The notes beneath the pieces were generated by a model, which ran no database searches, had not been told where the DNA came from, and saw only the letters and a program-made list of their open reading frames with translations. A program made the translations under genes and the position numbers. Positions 1 through 5,483 of a DNA stretch of 7,565 nucleotides are shown here, one piece after another. How positions within the stretch are numbered: the first letter of the stretch is position 1; each line of letters opens with the position of its first letter. Origin of the DNA: Bacteroidota bacterium (GTDB taxonomy: Bacteria > Bacteroidota > Bacteroidia > Bacteroidales > JAAYUG01); the NCBI GenBank assembly GCA_021812865.1, contig JAKAMP010000012.1:1-7565 (forward strand), read 5' to 3'.

Positions 1-5
1 ATCTT

Positions 6-77
6 GCTTCGACAGGGCTCAGCACAAGTGCTTCGACATGGCTCAGCACAGGTACTTCGACATGGCTCAGCACAGGT
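6..77. repeat. 24-bp tandem repeat, three units
   Basis: Three head-to-tail copies of a 24-bp unit lie at 6-29, 30-53 and 54-77. All share the core CTTCGACA-GGCTCAGCACA with one to three substitutions between copies. The core resembles the short CTTCGAC..GCTCAGC intergenic motif seen in many Bacteroidota genomes; a related copy in reverse orientation is at 4235-4256. The array may continue to the left of the window. No coding role is apparent. Confidence 0.85.
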
Positions 78-103
78 GTTGAACTAAATTCCGATGTAGA
101 TCA

Positions 104-787
104 ATGACCACATGCGGCGGATTCGCCAGTCAGAAGTTTGATTTTTTAAATAATGAATATGAAGTGGAAAAGTTTATAACAAATATTTCAGAATTGAAAA
201 ATCTCTATAAGGCAAGTAAAGCAATTGCTTTGATATTGGGCAGTTTGTTTTTAATATCAGGGGTTGAATTTTCTATTTCAATTATATGGCCTGATCTTAG
301 CAATAGGTGGTACTTATTTTTGCAGACCAACTGGCTTATTGTAATTTTTAAACTACATAATGGATTAATCCATGTGAGTGACAACCCGCTTTATGGATTG
401 AATATTTTTGATATGATCATCATGGTACTCTTTAGTATCCTCAGTTTTGCAATTAGTAATATTCTCAAAAAAGTGAACAGAATATGGCCGCCAATTGCTT
501 TTGCATTATCTGTAATTTCAATAATGCTTTTCATCATAACTCAAATGGTGGGACGTAGCACTATAATGCTTTCAGTGTTAATATTTTCATTTGTAATGCT
601 TAGAAACAAAGCATTGAATAAAACAACTATTTATGCCGGAGTTCTTGGAGGAATTTTTTTATTTACTGGAGATTTAACTGTTGGTATTGATTCAAACCTG
701 ATTACAATCCTTTTCGGAATTGGATATGTATTATTGACCTTTTGGTTTTTTTTGATTGGCCGGAAGCTATTCTTATTTGATAGGTAG
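104..787 (+). CDS. Multi-pass membrane protein, DUF4386-like, paralogue of the next gene
   Basis: The protein has up to 227 residues with about six hydrophobic segments, near 39-62, 99-120, 128-148, 151-167, 176-192 and 198-219, so it should be an inner-membrane protein. I assign no enzymatic function. It resembles the next gene: a segment around 102-145 with NRI after a basic turn, then (V/A)ML(R/K)NK and a closing hydrophobic helix ending in a basic tail (FFLIGRKL). The helix pattern recalls the DUF4386 family, but this is recognition by eye. Compared with its neighbour it lacks a hydrophilic segment of about 35-40 residues between the third and fourth helices. The start is uncertain: there is no Shine-Dalgarno sequence before ATG 104, and the first codons run through GC-rich sequence unlike the rest of the gene. 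GTG 164 or TTG 194 are alternatives. Confidence 0.7.
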   Translation: MTTCGGFASQKFDFLNNEYEVEKFITNISELKNLYKASKAIALILGSLFLISGVEFSISIIWPDLSNRWYLFLQTNWLIVIFKLHNGLIHVSDNPLYGLNIFDMIIMVLFSILSFAISNILKKVNRIWPPIAFALSVISIMLFIITQMVGRSTIMLSVLIFSFVMLRNKALNKTTIYAGVLGGIFLFTGDLTVGIDSNLITILFGIGYVLLTFWFFLIGRKLFLFDR

Positions 788-857
788 AGCTAATTTTACC
801 TTTTTTGCTATGATCAGCCACAATGCAATTGAAATATTTGAATATAAATAAGAAATT

Positions 858-1568
858 ATGGAAACTAAAAAATTTGAGTATGATGTTGAATTAAGGCCGT
901 ATTTAAGAATGCTTGGTTTTCTATCAATCGGCTTATTTGCTATTATACCTTTTCAGGCAGCTGTTTATTTTATTTCTCCACCGCCAACCACCGTAATTCA
1001 ATATTTTGCGCTATTCCAAAAAAATGCTTTTCTTGGTTTCCTTGGCCTTGATTTGAGCTTAACAGTCGATAATCTTTTATTTTTATTGGTTTATATTGGG
1101 TTCTATTTTTTATTCAGGCAATACAACAGAATTTTAGTGACTATTGCACTTATTTTTGCAATTATAAGTGTTGCACTTTATGTAATATCCAGGGAAGCAT
1201 TATTTAGCATGATGAATTTAAGTAATCAATATTCTATAGCCTCCGGTGAAACAGAAAAGACTGCTTTAATAACTGTTGGACAAACGATGCTTACAATATT
1301 TAATGGAACTTGTTTTAATGTAAGCTACTTTTTAGGGGGACTTATCATTATTCTTTTTTCAATTGCAATGCTTAAAAACAAAATATTTACGAAGATAACC
1401 GCTTGGCTTGGACTTTCAATGGGTCTATTCATGCTTATTCCTCCCACTTTTGGAAAATTTGGATTGATTCTTTCTTTTTTATCTATCATTTTAATTTTGC
1501 CCTGGTTAATTCTTATCGCAATCCGATTTTTTAAGTTGAGTAAGCAAAATTTCTCTCAAAAGGAATAA
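858..1568 (+). CDS. DUF4386-like six-helix membrane protein
   Basis: This 236-residue integral membrane protein has hydrophobic segments near 17-39, 66-86, 92-110, 153-172, 178-197 and 200-223. A polar stretch at 112-150 (containing SGETEK) lies between helices three and four. The pattern resembles DUF4386 proteins, which also have about six helices and a WLGL-type motif in the fifth (AWLGLSMG at 182-189). The family has no established function. ATG 858 follows an A/T-rich leader, as is usual in Bacteroidota, and no strong ribosome-binding site is present. The gene lies 70 bp after the related gene at 104-787 on the same strand, so the pair probably arose by duplication and may be co-transcribed. 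Codon use is AT-rich, like its left neighbour and the methyltransferase that follows. Confidence 0.8.
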   Translation: METKKFEYDVELRPYLRMLGFLSIGLFAIIPFQAAVYFISPPPTTVIQYFALFQKNAFLGFLGLDLSLTVDNLLFLLVYIGFYFLFRQYNRILVTIALIFAIISVALYVISREALFSMMNLSNQYSIASGETEKTALITVGQTMLTIFNGTCFNVSYFLGGLIIILFSIAMLKNKIFTKITAWLGLSMGLFMLIPPTFGKFGLILSFLSIILILPWLILIAIRFFKLSKQNFSQKE

Positions 1569-1709
1569 AAGCCATGCGGTAATGATTGCAGATTTTTATA
1601 GCCCGTCTTAAAGTTTGTTGTTGCTTTGTCCGCAATCCCTTACTGGCCATTCCGCCAACGTTGGAAGTAATTGAAAGAAAGAGTGCAAGATATATAATAA
1701 CTAAAAATT

Positions 1710-2486
1710 ATGAATAAAAACGATTGGAATCCTGATTTATATTTGAAGTTCGATAAAGAACGTATTCGGCCTTCCATTGATTTAGTCGCAAGGATCGATT
1801 GCGATACACCGGGTAAGATTATTGATATTGGTTGTGGCCCTGGCAATAGTACTCAGATTTTAGTTAACAGATGGCCTGATTCTGTTATAATTGGTGCAGA
1901 TAATTCACCGGCAATGATTAAAAAAGCGACAGCTGACTTTCCAAATCAAAAATGGATTTTGTTTGATGCTGGGAACGATAATATAAATGATAAATTTGAT
2001 TTAGTATTTTCAAATGCAACAATTCAATGGATTCCTAATCATGATAAATTATTAAAAAGATTCGCCGATTTATTAAAAGATACTGGAATTTTAGCAGTTC
2101 AATTGCCTCTGTTCTTTGATATGCCATTGAGCAAATCAATTTCAGAGATTGCAAGACAAGATAAATGGAAAGTTGCAACACAAGGAGTTGATAATTTATT
2201 TACCATCAATACATCTGCATATTATTATGACCATTTAGCCAAATATTTCAGTGAGATTGATATTTGGACAACTGATTATTATCATGTTATGGAATCACAA
2301 TCTTCGATTTTGGAGATGATCCGGTCAACAGGATTAAAGCCCTATCTTGAGCGGCTTGCAGATGATAATGAGAAAAAGCAATTTGAAACCCTTGTGCTTG
2401 AAAAAATTAAACAGGATTATCCATTACAAAGCAATGGGAAAGTACTTTTCCCTTTTAAAAGATTATTTTTCGTAGCTAAAAAGTAA
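1710..2486 (+). CDS. tam: Trans-aconitate 2-methyltransferase
   Basis: This 258-residue cytosolic class I SAM-dependent methyltransferase matches the Tam family along its whole length. It opens with WNPDLYLKFDKERIRP at 6-21, the Tam signature. SAM-binding motif I is IIDIGCGPGNST at 37-48, followed by an acidic residue at D64 in GADNSPAMI. Then come a DLVFSNATIQWIPNH block at 97-111, AVQLP at 129-133, the VDIWxTxYYH-like stretch IDIWTTDYYHVM at 183-194, TGLKPYLE at 207-214, and a closing YPLQSNGKVLFPFKRLFFVAKK-type tail. In E. coli, Tam methylates trans-aconitate to its monomethyl ester, removing an inhibitor of aconitase. That activity is inferred here from similarity. Length is close to the roughly 252 residues of the E. 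coli protein. No obvious ribosome-binding site precedes ATG 1710. It stands alone: 141 bp separate it from the gene upstream and about 420 bp from the gene downstream. Confidence 0.93.
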   Translation: MNKNDWNPDLYLKFDKERIRPSIDLVARIDCDTPGKIIDIGCGPGNSTQILVNRWPDSVIIGADNSPAMIKKATADFPNQKWILFDAGNDNINDKFDLVFSNATIQWIPNHDKLLKRFADLLKDTGILAVQLPLFFDMPLSKSISEIARQDKWKVATQGVDNLFTINTSAYYYDHLAKYFSEIDIWTTDYYHVMESQSSILEMIRSTGLKPYLERLADDNEKKQFETLVLEKIKQDYPLQSNGKVLFPFKRLFFVAKK

Positions 2487-2896
2487 CATGCACCCAATAA
2501 ATAGGACTCTGAGCGGACTGCAAGACCCAGCGATGAGTACATGTTTAACAATACCTGACTGCCTTGTTACTATGTAATTATTCTAAGTTTAAAGAATTTT
2601 AAATAGGATGAAGAGTATTTCAATCGCATGGATCAATTGGTACCGAAGGTTAAGCAGAGACGATGAAGCTAACATGAAAACCAGTGAAAACTCGGCGTAT
2701 ATTGCATCAATTGATATGCTCTTATGAAAAATTTAAACAGGCTATAAATAAATCGTTCTGTGAAAAAAATGGACTCGGGTTTTAGGCGCCTGTCCCGCCG
2801 GTCCAGGCGGGGAAACTCCGTTTTTAAACAAGTTCTTCCTGAAGGGTCCGGGGAAATCAATTTCATTTTTTTATATCTTTATAGAAATGCAATTCC
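2487..2896. other. Intergenic region with a GC-rich hairpin and no clear gene
   Basis: No convincing gene is present in these roughly 400 bases. A 39-codon plus-strand reading frame at 2608-2727 (MKSISIAWINWY...) has only a GG directly against its ATG and no recognised family, so I do not call it a gene. A GC-rich island at 2785-2820 contains the hairpin described separately. An AT-rich stretch at 2865-2885 just before the secreted protein could hold its promoter: TATCTTTA at 2874-2881 is one base off the Bacteroidota TAnnTTTG box, but I see no matching -33 TTG at the right distance. An open minus-strand frame across 2669-2866 looks spurious. Confidence 0.5.
2794..2811. repeat. GC-rich inverted repeat (intergenic repeat fragment)
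   Basis: CCCGCC at 2794-2799 and GGCGGG at 2806-2811 form a perfect 6-bp stem around a 6-base loop (GGTCCA). The island is embedded in AT-rich DNA. It is not followed by a T-run, so it is not a typical intrinsic terminator. Its form resembles the short palindromic intergenic repeats scattered in Bacteroidota genomes. Confidence 0.6.
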
Positions 2897-2905
2897 ATGT
2901 TGACT

Positions 2906-3814
2906 ATGAAAAATCTGGTTACGGCCTTTCTTATTTTTACTTCTATAAGCATTTATTCACAAAACATTGGTGAAGAGTCCAAAGATTATGATCTTGGGCT
3001 TAGCTATCTGGGTGAGCAAAATTTCAAAATGGCAGATTCTTTAATTACGAAATATCTTGACCGTGGAAATTATTTGTCATTTTTTTTCAATGTATCCTCA
3101 AATCCTACTCCGATCAATGATGTTCATTTCAATCTGGCCGTGGCAAAATTAGGGCTAAAGGATACCTGTTCCTTTTGTACGGAAATGCATTTGGCATCCA
3201 TATTCAATGATACTGCGGCATTCAATGTTTATTATTCAATTTGTGGAGAATCTATTACGAAATACTATTTAAATAAAAAGTATTTACCCTGCACAGACGA
3301 CAAAGCCAGATATGAAATTATTACCTATTTCGATAAATATCATCACAAAACCATAGGCAGAGTTTTAGATCTTAAACTAATCGACACGAATCCGCTCACT
3401 ATGCTTATGGCCAGTTTTGGGAATATTGTCGGGTCATTCAGAATGGAGAAAACCGATACTGTATATACCTATTTAGACAGTGATTATTGGCCTAAGTTTC
3501 GCAATTGGAATAGTGACTATGGGGGATTTATAGAATTTAACCTTCAATATCCTGAAAGTAAGCAGATTGCTTTAGTTAAATATAAAAAAGATCAGCTCAT
3601 CGTAAATTGTGATGCTATTATTGATAAAACAGGGAAAATTAATGAATTAAAGATTGCATCGTTTTCTCCTGTTTCTTTAGATTCCATATATCTGAAGGAA
3701 GCCCTTAATGTGGTGCGCAAATCTGAGAAATATATTAAACCCGCCAGGATCCTGGGAAGAAATGTATCATGTGAAAGTATGTTTCCGGTTATTTTTAAAT
3801 TGAAGGAAGACTGA
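2906..3814 (+). CDS. Secreted TPR-like protein with a TonB C-terminal-like domain
   Basis: I place the start at ATG 2906 because it gives a compact signal peptide (MKNLVTAFLIFTSISIYSQ, cleaved near Q-N). ATG 2897, three codons earlier, is equally possible. Residue numbers below count from 2897. After the signal peptide, 28-120 has TPR-like helices (YDLGLSYLGEQNFKMADSLI, then HFNLAVAKLGLKD) with cysteines C91 and C94 in CSFC and C116. Residues 121-210 are unassigned. Residues 215-303 fit the TonB C-terminal fold: VNCDAIIDKTGKINELKI, then LKEALNVVRKSEKYIKPARILGRNV and a final FPVIFKLKE. TPR plus TonB_C proteins are frequent in Bacteroidota, but this one has no transmembrane anchor or proline-rich linker, so a classical energy-transducing role is doubtful. 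A periplasmic or outer-membrane-associated role is more likely. No operon partner is visible. Confidence 0.78.
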   Translation: MKNLVTAFLIFTSISIYSQNIGEESKDYDLGLSYLGEQNFKMADSLITKYLDRGNYLSFFFNVSSNPTPINDVHFNLAVAKLGLKDTCSFCTEMHLASIFNDTAAFNVYYSICGESITKYYLNKKYLPCTDDKARYEIITYFDKYHHKTIGRVLDLKLIDTNPLTMLMASFGNIVGSFRMEKTDTVYTYLDSDYWPKFRNWNSDYGGFIEFNLQYPESKQIALVKYKKDQLIVNCDAIIDKTGKINELKIASFSPVSLDSIYLKEALNVVRKSEKYIKPARILGRNVSCESMFPVIFKLKED

Positions 3815-3958
3815 TATGCGATTTGAGAGACAGAAGTCAGCATGTCCCCGGTAAAAAGATCAGCATAATTATGTTAGGATTTATGTCGAAAGGGAGTCGC
3901 ATATAAAAGCCAGAATCAACATTTTATTCATTTCTGAATCTCTTGAAATATAATACCC

Positions 3959-3998
3959 ATGCACGTCAAAGGCATCAACTACGACACCGGCACCGGTG
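3959..3998 (+). pseudogene. 5' remnant of a KGINYDTG-type gene cut off by the repeat element
   Basis: ATG 3959 opens the frame MHVKGINYDTGTG. This resembles the N-terminus of a family of uncharacterised, probably TIM-barrel (xylose-isomerase-like) proteins that begin with M-x-(V/I/L)-KG-(I/V)-NYDTG. That recognition is from memory, not a search. After 13 codons the sequence enters the repeat element that begins at 3999. The frame then continues through repeat DNA to a TGA at 4097-4099, with no resemblance to a protein domain. The fragment is GC-richer than the AT-rich spacer before it. The likeliest reading is that insertion or recombination of the repeat element removed the rest of the gene. 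Confidence 0.4.
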
Positions 3999-4206
3999 GC
4001 GAATCGTTTTTTTGCCACAAAGGCACACGATGCGCAAAGGTTTACCAATCCATAACAGATTATCGGTTATTCTGCGGAAGCCATCATTCTCATCATTGAA
4101 AAAAGCCCCCGCACCCCAACCGCTCGCCCGACTGCAAGACAACAAGACCGCATGACCGCACGACAACAAGACCGCACGACTGCACGACCGCACGACAATA
4201 TTTCCC
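3999..4206 (+). repeat. Composite repeat element, left copy (short array)
   Basis: This copy aligns without gaps to 5045-5177 at a constant offset of 1046 bp, from GCGAAT at 3999 to the first array 8-mer at 4131. That span includes a 47-bp identical block at 4059-4105 (matching 5105-5151). The first part contains a GCCACAAAGGCAC motif of a kind common in bacterial intergenic repeats. An 8-mer satellite follows at 4125-4198 with about three 24-bp units, then a short tail TTTCCC shared with the right copy. Orientation is the same as the right copy. It lies upstream of mntA-hepT. Confidence 0.9.
4125..4198 (+). repeat. 8-mer/24-bp satellite array, about 3 units
   Basis: The 8-mers ACTGCAAG, ACAACAAG, ACCGCATG, ACCGCACG, ACAACAAG, ACCGCACG, ACTGCACG and ACCGCACG follow one another from 4131 to 4194. 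A partial copy comes before them and ACAA after. ACAACAAG marks the end of each 24-bp unit. The last unit ends in the order ACC-ACT-ACC, the same as in the right array. Confidence 0.92.
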
Positions 4207-4234
4207 GCACGTTGAGGCGTAGCCGAAACCCGCC

Positions 4235-4256
4235 GGGCTGAGCGGAGTCGAAGCCC
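4235..4256 (-). repeat. CTTCGACTCCGCTCAGC-type intergenic repeat with terminal inverted repeat
   Basis: On the minus strand this reads GGGCTTCGACTCCGCTCAGC followed by CC. It belongs to the same motif style as the tandem repeat at 6-77 but in opposite orientation. GGGCT at 4235-4239 pairs with AGCCC at 4252-4256. On the same strand the neighbouring GGCGTAGCCGAAA (4215-4227) is another frequent companion motif of such repeats. It lies between the left satellite and the mntA promoter. Confidence 0.6.
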
Positions 4257-4301
4257 TGGCGCACAGCGATCGGGAACTGCACAACCGCAAAACAGAAGCA
4301 A

Positions 4302-4329
4302 TTGATTTCCACAATTAATTTTATCTTTG
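4302..4329 (+). promoter_or_regulatory. Bacteroidota-type promoter for mntA-hepT
   Basis: TATCTTTG at 4322-4329 is a perfect match to the TAnnTTTG -7 box used by the Bacteroidota housekeeping sigma factor. A TTG at 4302-4304 lies 17 bp upstream, at the short end of the accepted spacing for the -33 element. Transcription would start near 4335, about 10 bases before the mntA ATG, giving a very short leader. Confidence 0.55.
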
Positions 4330-4333
4330 TGTG

Positions 4334-4338
4334 AAGGG
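4334..4338 (+). promoter_or_regulatory. Ribosome-binding site deciding the mntA start
   Basis: AAGGG lies 7 bases before ATG 4346. It favours this ATG over the in-frame GTG at 4331, which overlaps the site and would have none of its own. Confidence 0.5.
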
Positions 4339-4345
4339 ATTGAAA

Positions 4346-4645
4346 ATGACAGATACAATACAGATATTGAATTACCTGACTCATAACAAGGAAAGGTTTC
4401 AAAAAGAATACCATTTGAAACGCATTGGAGTATTTGGTTCATTCGCCAGGGGAGAGCAAACTGAACAAAGCGATATTGATATCATCATCGAATTTGAAGA
4501 AGGAACCGACAACTTATTTGAATTAAAACACAGGCTTAAAAGCGAAATCCAATCCATGTTTAAATTGCCCGTAGATATTTGTCGGGAGAAGTATATCAAA
4601 CCATTTTTTAAAGATCAGATTTTACAGGAAGCAAAATATGCATAG
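4346..4645 (+). CDS. mntA: MntA-type minimal nucleotidyltransferase antitoxin
   Basis: This small cytosolic protein has 99 residues from ATG 4346. It carries the nucleotidyltransferase signature GSFARGEQTEQSDID at 31-45, which is GS-x10-D-x-D with G31, S32, D43 and D45. A third acidic residue, D77, lies in PVDIC. This is the full catalytic set of the MNT (pol-beta-like) family, so the enzyme looks active. In characterised MntA/HepT pairs, MntA neutralises the HEPN ribonuclease by transferring AMP groups to a tyrosine near its active site; that mechanism is inferred here from the motifs. It overlaps hepT by 8 bp, and the two are clearly translated together. The ATG is preferred to the upstream GTG because of the AAGGG site. 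A TAnnTTTG promoter lies just upstream. Confidence 0.9.
   Translation: MTDTIQILNYLTHNKERFQKEYHLKRIGVFGSFARGEQTEQSDIDIIIEFEEGTDNLFELKHRLKSEIQSMFKLPVDICREKYIKPFFKDQILQEAKYA
4626..4631 (+). promoter_or_regulatory. Ribosome-binding site of hepT inside mntA
   Basis: AGGAAG lies 6 bases before ATG 4638, within the last codons of mntA. It supports coupled but independent initiation of hepT. Confidence 0.5.
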
Positions 4646-4985
4646 CATTTCCCATAAAGATTTTGCTTGTTTGTTAAATATGCTTGATGCTATCAATAAG
4701 ATTCAAGTCTATTCTGGTAAGTTTAACAATGCAGATGATTTTTATGGTGACAACATTTCATTTGATGCCACCATGATGAATTTTATAGTTATTGGAGAAA
4801 TGGTTGATAAACTTACTGATATGTTTTTGGAAAAGACTTCCGGGAAAATTGATTGGAATAAAGTCAAAGGATTTAGAAATATTATTGCTCACAACTATTT
4901 TGGAATTGATGCTGAAGAAGTTTGGCAGATAATCCGTACAAGGATACCCGAACTAAGGGCAGAAATAGAAATTTTGATAAAATAG
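4638..4985 (+). CDS. hepT: HepT-type HEPN ribonuclease toxin (DUF86)
   Basis: This 115-residue protein is all-helical in pattern and matches the HEPN/DUF86 family in length. The family helix FIVIGEMVDKLTDMF lies at 49-63. The ribonuclease motif R-x4-H is R80-NIIA-H85, followed by N86 and Y87, giving the Rx4HxY form. In studied HepT proteins this tyrosine is the residue AMPylated by MntA. The toxin should form dimers and cut RNA (tRNA in studied cases); both points come from the family, not from this sequence. All catalytic residues are present, so it appears functional. It starts inside the end of mntA (8-bp overlap, ATG 4638). It ends 59 bp before the right copy of the composite repeat, with a small hairpin between. 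Confidence 0.91.
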   Translation: MHSISHKDFACLLNMLDAINKIQVYSGKFNNADDFYGDNISFDATMMNFIVIGEMVDKLTDMFLEKTSGKIDWNKVKGFRNIIAHNYFGIDAEEVWQIIRTRIPELRAEIEILIK

Positions 4986-4998
4986 CAGCCAATCCCCA

Positions 4999-5012
4999 TC
5001 CGCCGAAGCGGA
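4999..5012. repeat. Small GC hairpin after hepT
   Basis: TCCGC and GCGGA form a perfect 5-bp stem around a CGAA loop, 13 bases after the hepT stop. No T-run follows, so terminator function is doubtful. It may be a fragment of an intergenic repeat. Confidence 0.4.
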
Positions 5013-5044
5013 CTGCATGATCGGCGTTCCATTAATTTTGTATT

Positions 5045-5428
5045 GCGAATTTTTCCTTTGCCACAAAGGCACGCAAAGCGCGAAGGTTTAGCAATCCATA
5101 ACATATTATCGGTTATTCTGCGGAAGCCATCATTCTCATCATTGAAAAAAGTCCCCACACCCAATCCCCTCGCACGACCGCAAGACAACAAGACCGCACG
5201 ACTGCACGACAACAAGACCGCCCGACTGCAAGACAACAAGACCGCCCGACTGCACGACAACAAGACCGCCCGACTGCAAGACAACAAGACCGCACGACCG
5301 CACGACAACAAGACCGCATGACCGCAAGACAACAAGACCGCACGACTGCACGACTGCACGACAACAAGACCGCACGACCGCAAGACAACAAGACCGCACG
5401 ACTGCACGACCGCACGACATTTTTCCCC
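5045..5428 (+). repeat. Composite repeat element, right copy (long array)
   Basis: This is the second copy of the element at 3999-4206, in the same orientation and offset by 1046 bp. The conserved flank at 5045-5170 contains the identical 47-bp block at 5105-5151. The satellite at 5171-5416 and a tail with TTTCCC follow. The two copies bracket mntA-hepT as direct repeats. Copies differ by scattered substitutions in the flank and by the number of satellite units, so they are not a recent perfect duplication. Confidence 0.92.
5171..5419 (+). repeat. Hierarchical 8-mer/24-bp satellite array, about 10 units
   Basis: The basic 24-bp unit is ACCGCACG-ACTGCACG-ACAACAAG, three related 8-mers. After a partial first unit (5171-5192), units begin at 5193, 5217, 5241, 5265, 5289, 5313, 5337, 5369 and 5393. 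The unit at 5337 is 32 bp, with one extra ACTGCACG. The last unit ends ACC-ACT-ACC and lacks ACAACAAG. Third-position variation (C/T, C/A) is scattered through the units. The plus strand is very poor in T. There are no unique spacers. Because the period is a multiple of three, the array stays open in several frames and yields octapeptide-repeat frames (TARLQDNK on plus, LVVLRSCG on minus) that I do not regard as genes. Confidence 0.95.
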
Positions 5429-5483
5429 TGTTTCATTCTTTCTGAAAAAAAATCTTCTAACTTAGGCAGGAAATCAGTTGTGC

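Noticed and set aside
2608..2727. 39-codon small gene between tam and the secreted protein
   Set aside because: No usable ribosome-binding site spacing, no recognised family and no neighbour that would support it. Kept only as a note in the intergenic entry.
2794..2811. Intrinsic terminator
   Set aside because: The stem is GC-rich but no T-run follows, and it lies 300 bp after tam, so a dispersed repeat is the better reading.
3975..4442. Minus-strand frames over the left satellite and the start of mntA
   Set aside because: Same cause as for the right array, and they overlap mntA, which has clear catalytic motifs.
5171..5419. CRISPR array
   Set aside because: The units are contiguous 24-mers of related 8-mers with no unique spacers between them, and no cas gene is present.
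4895..5436. Minus-strand frames with LVVLRSCG/AVVRSCCR repeats over the right satellite, partly antisense to hepT
   Set aside because: They exist because the array period (24) is a multiple of three, so several frames stay open. The peptides only restate the DNA repeat, have no start signals and overlap a real gene.
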